Positions 1 to 5,972 of a stretch of DNA of 22,207 nt are shown here, piece after piece. Made by a program: the position numbers and the translations under genes. The notes below the pieces were generated by a model. The model had not been told where the DNA came from. It was given only the letters and a program-made list of their open reading frames with translations, and made no database searches. Source of the DNA: Porphyromonadaceae bacterium UBA3318 (GTDB taxonomy: Bacteria; Bacteroidota; Bacteroidia; Bacteroidales; Muribaculaceae). Positions within the stretch are counted from its first letter, which is position 1. The number at the start of each line of letters is the position of its first letter. The DNA lies in NCBI GenBank assembly GCA_002361235.1, contig DESI01000081.1, forward strand, positions 27,516-49,722, read 5' to 3'.

Positions 1-75
1 CAGATCCATCAGCAGGTTCACGAGCCCCTCGTGATCCAGCTCCTTCAGTGCCTTCTTGACCGATGCCTTCGACAT
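1..75 (-). CDS. DUF6155-like protein, N-terminal 25 codons (gene runs off the window)
   Basis: Only the start of this minus-strand gene is inside the window. The 25 visible codons from ATG at 75 read as a lysine-rich helical start: MSKASVKKAL, then KELDHEGLVNLLMDL. This resembles the opening of the DUF6155 family of small Bacteroidota proteins (MSK..VKK.LKELD...L...L.DL), whose function is unknown. The start is supported by a TATATTTG -7 element 19 bases upstream on the same strand. With so little sequence the family assignment is tentative, but an expressed gene beginning here is likely. Confidence 0.55.
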   Translation of the reverse strand, partial: MSKASVKKALKELDHEGLVNLLMDL

Positions 76-93
76 ATCTCTTGAATTAATCCA

Positions 94-101
94 CAAATAT
101 A
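94..101 (-). promoter_or_regulatory. -7 promoter element for the 1-75 gene
   Basis: The minus strand reads TATATTTG, matching the Bacteroidota -7 consensus TAnnTTTG. It lies 19 bases upstream of the ATG at 75. No TTTG is seen at the usual 19-20 base spacing for the -33 box. Confidence 0.5.
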
Positions 102-163
102 ACAAATTATCTTCAAATTCAGTCAGAAAAATAGGCTTGACGTGCCCGAAATGCCGTGTAGTG

Positions 164-238
164 GCGCGGACTCACAGAGCCGCGCAACTGGAGTGACGAC
201 GTCCACGTCGTCAACATGCAGGCGGTGGGGACACCGCC
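164..238. repeat. REP/BIME-like cluster of three palindromes
   Basis: Three hairpins stand in a row. At 164-185, GCGCGG pairs with CCGCGC, continuing past a bulged A with CTC/GAG. At 195-212, GACGACGT pairs with ACGTCGTC across CC. At 221-238, GGCGGTG pairs with CACCGCC around a GGGA loop. The third recurs exactly at 2453-2470 and in variant form at 1788-1803 and 2524-2544. The segment CTGGAGTG followed by CGACGTCCACGTCG recurs at 1754-1775. Dispersed GC-rich palindromes between genes are typical of REP elements. No RAYT transposase gene is in the window. Confidence 0.7.
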
Positions 239-302
239 TTCCCAGTCGCCGACAATAAAGACGCGGAATGGTGCTATTTATTGAAAATATGCTTCAATTT
301 TT

Positions 303-390
303 TATGTTGGAATTATTAAGATTTCAAGGCACAGAACTATTCGGATGCAGGGCATCCGCACAGAACTGACAGATTTACACAGAACTATAT
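303..390 (+). repeat. CACAGAACT-family repeat, copy 1
   Basis: The copy opens with TGTTGGAATTATTAAG and carries three CACAGAACT motifs starting at 330, 359 and 378 (spacings 29 and 19). A hairpin lies between the first two: CGGATGC (342-348), loop AGG, GCATCCG (352-358). The copy at 6950-7040 has the same motif spacing and the same hairpin with a different loop. Its role is unknown. Confidence 0.75.
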
Positions 391-643
391 TTAGGTCATA
401 AGTCAGAGTTCAGAGTGAGGCGTCCTAAATTTACTTTACTGATGGATAGTTAATTTATGGATAATCCTGTATTGTGTATACTTAGCTAAGGATATCGTCT
501 ACGATAGTCGGTACAATATCGATGTCCTCCTTGAATACGGACGAGGAATTGACAGAAAACGCTGCTTGGGCCTCGAAGCCCGGAAGCGTCTCGACGGAGT
601 TAAAATTGATGGGCGGAAGCCCATCGAGCTGAAGATTGAGGTC

Positions 644-693
644 AGAAAAAGAAAAGTCCATAACTTGTGGTTGTTTTCCACAAAGTTATGGAC
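644..693 (-). terminator. Rho-independent terminator of the 718-1146 lipoprotein gene
   Basis: Read on the minus strand, a 15-bp stem (arms 678-693 and 656-670, one bulged base) closes a 7-base loop and is followed by TTTTCTTTTT. It starts 24 bases after the lipoprotein stop codon. Confidence 0.75.
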
Positions 694-717
694 CGTATGA
701 GGTGCGCGAAAAGATGC

Positions 718-1146
718 TTATTTCAAATCATCTGAGGTTACTTGATAACTCATATTAAGAGGAGCATTTGATATGGATTTATCAGCTTTAAGAATATATG
801 GTTGGTTTCCTCTGCATATAGATATTCGACCATTATATGTTGATGAGTTGTAAGTATACTCAGGATCACATTTGATAGTAAAAACGAGATTCTCAAGTTG
901 CTTGAATGGTCCAAATGTACCCTCCCAATTCCTTGGGATTGACATTGTCACATATCCTTTTTCAGTAAGCAAAGATGCTTCAACCGTTTGATATATGTAC
1001 TTTGAAGAAGTTTTGAGTTCATACTTTACATAGTACTCTACTGTTTGAGACGTGGGGGAGTCAGGTTCATCTGCGGAATCCTTACACGCAGAAAATAGCA
1101 CTAATGTGATTACAGCGGCCAAAAAAGGAATTATTTTATAGTTCAT
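718..1146 (-). CDS. Small secreted lipoprotein of unknown function
   Basis: A 142-residue protein with an SPII signal: K4, a hydrophobic stretch (IIPFLAAVITLVLFSA), then lipobox FSAC with C21 as the lipidated residue. It is followed by an acidic, Ser/Thr/Pro-rich tether. The rest (about 36-142) looks like a small beta-rich domain; I do not recognise the family. A -7 box (TAAATTTG, 1172-1179) and a strong terminator (644-693) frame it as a single-gene unit. Its base composition is clearly more AT-rich than that of the housekeeping genes in the window, and it lies among repeats and gene debris, which suggests acquisition by transfer. Surface localisation is plausible for a Bacteroidales lipoprotein but is not shown. 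Confidence 0.8.
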   Translation of the reverse strand: MNYKIIPFLAAVITLVLFSACKDSADEPDSPTSQTVEYYVKYELKTSSKYIYQTVEASLLTEKGYVTMSIPRNWEGTFGPFKQLENLVFTIKCDPEYTYNSSTYNGRISICRGNQPYILKADKSISNAPLNMSYQVTSDDLK

Positions 1147-1171
1147 AAAACTGACTTGTAAAAAACTATCG

Positions 1172-1179
1172 CAAATTTA
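1172..1179 (-). promoter_or_regulatory. -7 promoter element for the 718-1146 lipoprotein
   Basis: The minus strand reads TAAATTTG, an exact match to TAnnTTTG, 25 bases upstream of the ATG. No clear -33 TTTG is seen. Confidence 0.55.
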
Positions 1180-1206
1180 CATTTTTTCAGCGGAATATGC
1201 GTAACG

Positions 1207-1712
1207 ATTGGGCCAAAAAAATCAATATTCAAAGGAAAACTTCAAGACCGTTGACACGGAAGATATAGCAATCGAGTATCTTGCGGCACTCGCCGCAGGA
1301 AAGTATCTTTTCGTTCCTTAAGCCACCGTAGAACGAGTAACGGAGAGAAATGACGTTACGCAGTTCCAGGATAGAGCCATCGGATTTATCTCCCATCTAG
1401 TGGATGAGCTATAGTTCCTCACGGAAATATCGACAGGGTTGCCGGAGTTGAGTCTTGTGCGAGCGGTGGATTTGTGTATCAAACGAGCCATTGGCTATGA
1501 ATAGACTATATTGTAGAGCGATGTGAATATGCCTGACGAAGCAGACAGGAGCACTATCGGGCGGTTGTCTGTATGTCGCCATGTGAACTTGACGGTGTTA
1601 AGTTTCTCGTCGCCGTCCAGTATCTCGCAGGTGTAGTCGGTAATGAGTATAGGGACGAGAACAAGGGAAGCATAGCTGATGACGAAAGTCCATAATTTTT
1701 CAAAAGGCATTT
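1207..1712 (-). pseudogene. Eroded coding sequence, origin not recognised
   Basis: Several short minus-strand frames look protein-like but are broken. One 55-codon frame (1229-1396) contains CGEC and starts directly after an in-frame stop. Another (1495-1710) contains the acidic stretch CEILDGDEK. The plus strand over 1240-1500 is also open apart from scattered stops. None has a promoter or a full-length partner, and I recognise no family. The stretch sits between an AT-rich lipoprotein and repeats, so decayed mobile-element or accessory DNA is the simplest reading. Confidence 0.35.
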
Positions 1713-1753
1713 AGTCCGTGCTACATGTGAGGTTGGGACAGCCCGCACTACTA

Positions 1754-1818
1754 CTGGAGTGGCGACGTCCACGTCGGCAGTAAACAGGCGGTGAGGACAT
1801 CGCCTGTTTACTGCCGAC
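1754..1818. repeat. REP-like palindrome, long perfect hairpin
   Basis: After CTGGAGTG and CGACGTCCACGTCG, shared with the 188-210 copy, GTCGGCAGTAAACAGGCG (1773-1790) pairs perfectly with 1801-1818. Three further inner pairs, one a G-T wobble, close an AGGA loop. The inner stem GGCGGTG/CATCGCC corresponds to GGCGGTG/CACCGCC at 221-238, with the C-to-T change kept as a wobble pair. It could act as a bidirectional transcription barrier. Confidence 0.75.
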
Positions 1819-1886
1819 AATGGGAGGCGCAATCGCGCTGTTGCTAATTCTACCTGAGCAATTGAAAAAAATAAGGTTCAATATTA

Positions 1887-1937
1887 TTATGTTGGAATTA
1901 TAAAGATTTCAAGGCACAGAACTATTTGGATGCAGGT
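1887..1937 (+). repeat. CACAGAACT-family repeat, copy 2 (truncated)
   Basis: The sequence TATGTTGGAATTAT, then AAGATTTCAAGGCACAGAAC and TATTTGGATGCAGG, matches copy 1 with few changes. Identity stops at about 1936, inside the conserved hairpin, exactly where the DUF4143 gene fragment begins. So this copy is cut off at the gene, or it replaced the gene's 3' end. Confidence 0.7.
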
Positions 1938-2278
1938 AACGCTTATTTACTCGCGATGAGAATTTAGCGCAGAATAGGTCAAGAGACTTGTGGGTTTTAT
2001 AGCCGGACGACTTTACTTCTATCGGCTCTATCTTTGTACCGTTTGAAAGAAGAAAATCAACTTCGTAAAGATGGTTGCTCGTCTCTGAAGGCCATGTATA
2101 GTAATATAGTTCGTGGCCATTGGCTTTCAGCATCTGGGCAACGATATTCTCATATATATATCCGAGGTCGGCACTTAGTTTGTCCGAGAGTAATTTTTCA
2201 TAAATAATGTTCTCGGTGAACTTCTTGTCCCAGAACGCAAGTGTAACGAATAGTCCAGTGTCACAAAGGTAATAATTT
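1934..2278 (-). pseudogene. C-terminal fragment of a DUF4143 (AAA ATPase-type) protein
   Basis: About 115 codons match the DUF4143 half of Bacteroidota 'ATP-binding protein' genes. Visible are YYLCDTGLFVTLAF, LGYIYENIVAQML, YEVDFLLSNG, then PIEVKSSGYKTHKSLD and FCAKFSSRVNKRY. The E, D and EVK residues are those of the nuclease-like fold. The N-terminal ATPase half is missing: homology ends at 2278, the base before a 33-bp iterated repeat. The last 20 or so residues are also missing, replaced from about 1936 by a CACAGAACT repeat, so the frame runs into repeat sequence and stops at 1909. The fragment has no promoter of its own and is most likely non-functional. Confidence 0.8.
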
Positions 2279-2377
2279 TGACACTCTCCCCCAAATTTTA
2301 TATCCATAAAATGACGCTGTCCCCCAAAAGATTTTTGCCAATTTTGACACTATCCCCTCATTTTGACCAAAACGGTT
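2279..2377 (+). mobile_element. Triple 33-bp iteration, possible solo IS21-type end
   Basis: TGACACTCTCCCCC (2279), TGACGCTGTCCCCC (2312) and TGACACTATCCCC (2345) recur at exactly 33-base intervals. Each is followed by a less conserved AT-rich half. Multiple repeats at a TG-starting end are a known trait of IS21-family elements. The array abuts the truncation point of the DUF4143 gene, as an inserted end would. No istA or istB sequence follows, so only one end would remain. Confidence 0.45.
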
Positions 2378-2402
2378 GTGCCGGACCTAAAAAGCACCGT
2401 GT

Positions 2403-2545
2403 ACCGCCTCTCCAGCTCCTGTTCTACTGTTCTCCTGTCAGGTTTATGTGCGGGCGGTGGGGACACCGCCTCTCCAGTTGCGGATGCTCCTGTTCTACTG
2501 TTCTCCTGTCAAGTTATATGTGCGGGCGGTGGGGTACGCCGCCCC
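2403..2545. repeat. Tandem duplicated REP-like unit (62 and about 71 bp)
   Basis: ACCGCCTCTCCAG begins at 2403 and again at 2465. Both are followed by GCTCCTGTTCTACTGTTCTC and a G-rich palindrome. The second unit carries a 9-base insertion (TTGCGGATG). The palindromes are GGCGGTGGGGACACCGCC (2453-2470) and GGGCGGTG...CGCCGCCC (2524-2544), the latter keeping its stem through a T-G wobble. No gene is supported here, although frames are open in the plus strand. Confidence 0.7.
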
Positions 2546-2620
2546 GACGGTTTTAGCGGCAATCTGTAAAAAAGATTATAAATTAGGTAAATAAGGGAAG
2601 TGAGTTTGGGAATTTTTCGC

Positions 2621-2628
2621 TAAATTTG
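2621..2628 (+). promoter_or_regulatory. -7 promoter element of the Fe-S/AKR/Tat cluster
   Basis: TAAATTTG matches TAnnTTTG and lies 21 bases before the ATG at 2650. An upstream TTTG at 2605 is only 12 bases away, closer than usual, so the -33 box is uncertain. The element overlaps the alternative TTG start at 2626, arguing for the ATG. Confidence 0.5.
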
Positions 2629-2649
2629 CGGAAACTAACCGAAATCAGA

Positions 2650-4188
2650 ATGTTGCGACGTATTCGGATCATACTTGCGGCCATTTTCATCGTGTGCATC
2701 ACCATGCTGTTCCTGGACCTGTCGGGATTCTTCCACACATGGTTCGGATGGATGGCCAAAATTCAGTTTCTGCCGGCATTGTTCGCGCTGAATGTGGGTG
2801 TGGTGGCGGTTCTTGTGGCACTGACCCTGGTGTTGGGGCGCGTCTATTGCTCGGTGATATGCCCGTTGGGCGTGATGCAGGACTGCATATCATGGCTGAG
2901 CGGCCGCCGCAAAAAGAAGAAATACCGCTTCTCGTATTCTCCGGCAAAGAATTGGTGGCGCTACACGGTGCTCGGCCTGTTCATAATCGCCATGATTGCG
3001 GGCGTAGGCTCGTTCGTGGCCCTGCTGGCACCTTACAGTTCATACGGCCGCATAGTATGGAATCTGCTCGGTCCGGTGTATGACGCCGGCAACAACCTGC
3101 TGGCCAAGATAGCCGAGCATTTCAACAGCTATGCCTTCTATGAGAAAGAGGTGTGGATACGCAGCATTCCAACGTTCATCATCGCCGCCGTCACGTTCGT
3201 GGCCCTGTTCATACTGGCGTGGCGCAACGGACGTACATATTGCAACACCATCTGTCCCGTCGGTACCATATTGGGCGCACTCTCGCGCTTCTCGCTGTTA
3301 GGAATACGCATCAACAAGGACAAATGCGTGGAATGCGGTCTCTGCTCGCGCAAATGCAAGAGCTCGTGCATCGACGGCAAGAACCGCAAGGTGGACTACA
3401 GTCGCTGCGTGGCATGTATGGACTGCATCGACACCTGCACGCATCATGCCATAACATACGGAATGCGCCGGAGCAAAAAAGCCTCTTTTCCCGATGATGG
3501 CGGGAAGAAAGATGAAATGAAACAGGAATCCGGGGCCAATGAAAAGACGGAGAAGATAGACGAGAGCCGTCGTGCCGTGCTGACCGCCGGGACGATTGTC
3601 GCCGCCTCGGCACTGGTAAACGCGCAGGCCAAGAAGGTGGACGGCGGACTGGCCGAGATTGTGGATAAAAAGGTGCCGAAGCGAAAGACGCCGATAGTGC
3701 CTCCCGGTGCCGTCAGTCTGAAACACTTCAGTCAGCATTGCACCGCCTGTCAGCTGTGCGTGTCCAACTGTCCGAACAACGTGTTGCGCCCGTCGGGCAA
3801 CGTCATGACGCTGATGCAGCCCGAGTCGTCGTACGAGCGAGGTTACTGCCGCCCGGAATGCACCAGGTGTTCGCATGTATGTCCCACGGGAGCAATCCTG
3901 CCGATTACACGCGAGGAGAAAACCGCCATACAGATAGGCCATGCCGTATGGATAGCCGACAACTGCATCCCGCTGACCGACGGCGTGGAGTGCGGAAACT
4001 GCGCCCGTCACTGTCCCGCCGTAGCCATCATCATGGTGCCGTCGAAGAAGGATGATCCCACGTCGGTCAAGGTGCCGGTGGTAAACACGGCACGATGCAT
4101 CGGTTGTGGCGCCTGTGAGAATCTCTGCCCCGCGCGGCCTTTCAGCGCAATATACGTGGAGGGCTACAGCGTGCATCATGACATTTAA
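2650..4188 (+). CDS. NapH-NapG-like fusion: membrane and extracytoplasmic poly-[4Fe-4S] electron-transfer protein
   Basis: Read from ATG 2650 (512 aa); a longer TTG start at 2626 overlaps the promoter. Residues about 1-215 hold four membrane segments with two CxxxCP signatures (CSVICP, C67/C71; CNTICP, C198/C202), as in NapH/Fer4_5 proteins. Two ferredoxin sites follow (C226-C240 and C253-C263). Residues about 305-325 form a Tat-like stretch (ESRRAVLTAGTIVAASAL). The C-terminal part has four further Cys clusters (C364-C374, C400-C411, C439-C455, C483-C493), arranged as in periplasmic NapG, including a VPPGAVSLKHF linker. Known NapGH moves electrons from the quinol pool outward; here both halves are one chain. 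No NapA is visible. The aldo/keto reductase gene begins 12 bases downstream, so it is the likely electron partner. Six ferredoxin-type sites are counted from sequence only. Confidence 0.85.
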   Translation: MLRRIRIILAAIFIVCITMLFLDLSGFFHTWFGWMAKIQFLPALFALNVGVVAVLVALTLVLGRVYCSVICPLGVMQDCISWLSGRRKKKKYRFSYSPAKNWWRYTVLGLFIIAMIAGVGSFVALLAPYSSYGRIVWNLLGPVYDAGNNLLAKIAEHFNSYAFYEKEVWIRSIPTFIIAAVTFVALFILAWRNGRTYCNTICPVGTILGALSRFSLLGIRINKDKCVECGLCSRKCKSSCIDGKNRKVDYSRCVACMDCIDTCTHHAITYGMRRSKKASFPDDGGKKDEMKQESGANEKTEKIDESRRAVLTAGTIVAASALVNAQAKKVDGGLAEIVDKKVPKRKTPIVPPGAVSLKHFSQHCTACQLCVSNCPNNVLRPSGNVMTLMQPESSYERGYCRPECTRCSHVCPTGAILPITREEKTAIQIGHAVWIADNCIPLTDGVECGNCARHCPAVAIIMVPSKKDDPTSVKVPVVNTARCIGCGACENLCPARPFSAIYVEGYSVHHDI

Positions 4189-4200
4189 TTCAGAAAAACT

Positions 4201-5622
4201 ATGAAGCTATTCCATAATAAGAAGCATGAGGTGTCGCGCCGCGATTTTCTGAAGATGATGGGCACGGCGGGCATGGCCACCGGACTTGCTGCCTGTGGGG
4301 TGCAGAACCGTAAGAGCGACGCGACTTCCGAAACCTCCGAACCCCCGAAGGGCCAGATGACATACCGCGTGAATCCGAGTACCGGCGACCGCGTGTCGCT
4401 GTTGGGATTCGGTATGATGCGCCTTCCGTCGGTCAGCGGCAAGTCGGCCCGCGAACAGGGCGACGAGATTGACCAGGAACAGGTGAACCGGCTGGTGGAC
4501 TATGCCATAGAGCACGGCGTGAACTATTTCGACACGTCGCCGGCCTATTGCAAGGGTCAGTCCGAACATGCCACCGGCGTTGCCCTGAGCCGTCATCCGC
4601 GCGACAAATATTTCATAGCCACGAAGCTGTCGAACTTCTCGCCCGAAAGCCAGACGCGCCAGGCTTCTATCGACATGTACCGTAACTCGCTGAAGGAACT
4701 GCAGACCGATCATATCGACTACATGCTGCTGCACGGCATCGGCATGGGCGACGACGGCATGGAGGAGTTCGAGAACCGATACATGAAGAACGGTATCCTC
4801 GACTTCCTGCTTAATGAACGCAAGGAGGGGAGGATACGCAACCTCGGTTTCTCGTATCACGGCGACATCAAGGTGTTCGACTATCTGCTGTCGCGTCACG
4901 ACGAATATAAATGGGACTTCGCGCAGATCCAGCTCAATTATCTGGACTGGAAACACGCCAAGGCGACGAACGAACGTAATACCGATGCCGAGTATCTGTA
5001 TCACGAGCTGGAGAAGCGCAATATCCCGGCCGTGATAATGGAGCCGCTGTTGGGCGGACGCCTGGCCAAGGTGCCGGATTATGCAGTGGCCGACATGAAG
5101 CAGCGCGATCCCGACCGCAGCGTGGCGTCGTGGGCGTTCCGGTTCGCCGGAAGTTTCCCGGGGGTGCATACCGTTCTGAGCGGAATGACCGAGATGGAGC
5201 ACCTGAAGGACAATCTCAGGTCGTTGGCTCCGTTAAAACCGTTGACGGACGATGACTTCGCGTTCCTGGAGCGTATCGCCACAAAGATGGTGGCCATGGA
5301 CACGATACCTTGCAACGACTGTAAATACTGCATGCCTTGTCCATACGGCATCGACATACCCTCGATTCTGCAGCACTACAACAAATGCGTCAACGACGAC
5401 CATCTGCCGCAGGATGTGGGCGATCCCGATTACCGCGAGGCCCGCAGGGCGTTCCTGGTGGGTTACGACCGCAGCGTGCCCAAGCTGCGCCAGGCCAGCC
5501 ATTGCATCGGATGCGGTCAGTGCGCGCCTCATTGTCCGCAACGCATCGACATACCGGCCGAACTGCACAGAATCGACCGATACGTGGAGCAACTGAAACA
5601 GAATTTTCCAAAGAAAGCATAA
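4201..5622 (+). CDS. Tat-exported lipoprotein aldo/keto reductase with two C-terminal [4Fe-4S] sites
   Basis: 473 aa. The N-terminus has a twin-arginine motif SRRDFLKM (12-19) and a hydrophobic stretch ending in lipobox LAAC (C32), so it is predicted to be exported folded and lipid-anchored. The aldo/keto reductase barrel runs from about 62 to 350. It keeps the catalytic tetrad: D111 and Y116 (NYFDTSPAYCKG), K142 (FIATK) and H178 (MLLH). The C-terminal domain has CNDCKYCMPCP (C371-C380) and CIGCGQCAPHCP (C435-C445), both typical of ferredoxin-type AKRs. Such AKRs use NADPH in the cytoplasm, which does not fit an exported protein unless the cofactor is carried out bound, as in Tat-exported glucose-fructose oxidoreductase. 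Electrons may come from the Fe-S protein encoded 12 bases upstream. The substrate is unknown. tatA starts 119 bases downstream. Confidence 0.88.
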   Translation: MKLFHNKKHEVSRRDFLKMMGTAGMATGLAACGVQNRKSDATSETSEPPKGQMTYRVNPSTGDRVSLLGFGMMRLPSVSGKSAREQGDEIDQEQVNRLVDYAIEHGVNYFDTSPAYCKGQSEHATGVALSRHPRDKYFIATKLSNFSPESQTRQASIDMYRNSLKELQTDHIDYMLLHGIGMGDDGMEEFENRYMKNGILDFLLNERKEGRIRNLGFSYHGDIKVFDYLLSRHDEYKWDFAQIQLNYLDWKHAKATNERNTDAEYLYHELEKRNIPAVIMEPLLGGRLAKVPDYAVADMKQRDPDRSVASWAFRFAGSFPGVHTVLSGMTEMEHLKDNLRSLAPLKPLTDDDFAFLERIATKMVAMDTIPCNDCKYCMPCPYGIDIPSILQHYNKCVNDDHLPQDVGDPDYREARRAFLVGYDRSVPKLRQASHCIGCGQCAPHCPQRIDIPAELHRIDRYVEQLKQNFPKKA

Positions 5623-5741
5623 TAAAGTGAAAAGAGTTGAAAGAGTTTAAAAAGTTAAGATAATTCCAAGACGCGACATTCGGAGTTTGTACATTTATCT
5701 TGAACTTTTTCAACTTTATAAACTTTGTAAACTAATTGATA
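5623..5741. repeat. Inverted array of 9-base repeats between the AKR and tatA genes
   Basis: The left side carries GTT on a 9-base period (5636, 5645, 5654) in an AAAGAGTT-like context. The right side carries AACTTT at 5703, 5712 and 5721, with AAC again at 5730. The two sides pair: 5645-5663 with 5695-5714, one mismatch and one bulged base. The resulting AU-rich stem lies between tatA and its upstream gene and could damp read-through or mark a processing site. Confidence 0.6.
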
Positions 5742-5972
5742 ATGACGAATATATTGGCATTTATAGGCGGACTCGGAGTGCCCGAGATTCTGCTGATAGC
5801 ACTGGTGGTGCTGTTGTTTTTCGGCGGCAAGAAGATACCCGAGATGATGCGCGGTCTGGGCAAAGGCGTGCGCTCGTTCAAGGAGGGTATGAACGACATA
5901 GAGAAGACGGTTAACGACGACCCGACCAAATCCACCGGCGAGGAAAAAGCGAAAGAGGGAGAGGGGAAGTGA
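5742..5972 (+). CDS. tatA: Sec-independent protein translocase subunit TatA
   Basis: 76 aa from ATG 5742; the in-frame TTG at 5736 is not needed. It has a short N-terminal helix (NILAFIGGLGVPEILLIALV), the hinge FFGGKKIPE and an amphipathic helix (MMRGLGKGVRSFKEGM), followed by a charged tail: the standard TatA plan. TatA forms the pore through which TatC passes folded twin-arginine substrates. The stop overlaps the GTG start of tatC (GTGA), so the two are translationally coupled. No tatB is seen, consistent with two-component Tat systems common in Bacteroidota. At least one substrate, the upstream aldo/keto reductase, is encoded next to it. Confidence 0.92.
   Translation: MTNILAFIGGLGVPEILLIALVVLLFFGGKKIPEMMRGLGKGVRSFKEGMNDIEKTVNDDPTKSTGEEKAKEGEGK

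Larger units (their letters stand above)
76..717. other. Gene-poor stretch with REP-like palindromes and one CACAGAACT repeat
   Basis: This stretch holds a promoter (94-101), three stacked palindromes (164-238), one CACAGAACT repeat (303-390) and a terminator hairpin (644-693). Between 391 and 640 no gene is convincing. A 59-codon frame on the minus strand (482-661) is open from ATG to stop, and an opposing plus-strand frame is also open over the same bases. Neither resembles a known family, and the minus frame begins inside the terminator hairpin. Confidence 0.6.

Noticed and set aside
482..661. 59-codon minus-strand frame with ATG and stop
   Set aside because: It starts inside the 3' arm of a strong terminator hairpin, has no promoter of its own, and the opposite strand is also open over the same bases.
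1495..1710. 71-codon minus-strand frame as a real gene
   Set aside because: No promoter, no recognisable family, and two other frames are open in parallel; treated as eroded DNA.
2279..2377. CRISPR-like periodicity (33 bases here; 32 bases at 6825-6920)
   Set aside because: Only three units each, with a conserved half of 14-19 bases and AT-rich drift in the other half; no separate spacers, leader or cas genes. IS-end or binding-site arrays fit better.
2278..2569. Plus-strand open frames of 68-92 codons
   Set aside because: They run through the 33-bp array and the tandem REP unit, with repeated Cys/Gly-rich peptides caused by the DNA repeats, and have no promoter.
2626..2649. Earlier TTG start for the NapH-NapG-like gene
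   Set aside because: The TTG lies within the TAAATTTG promoter element, so it would not be in the transcript.
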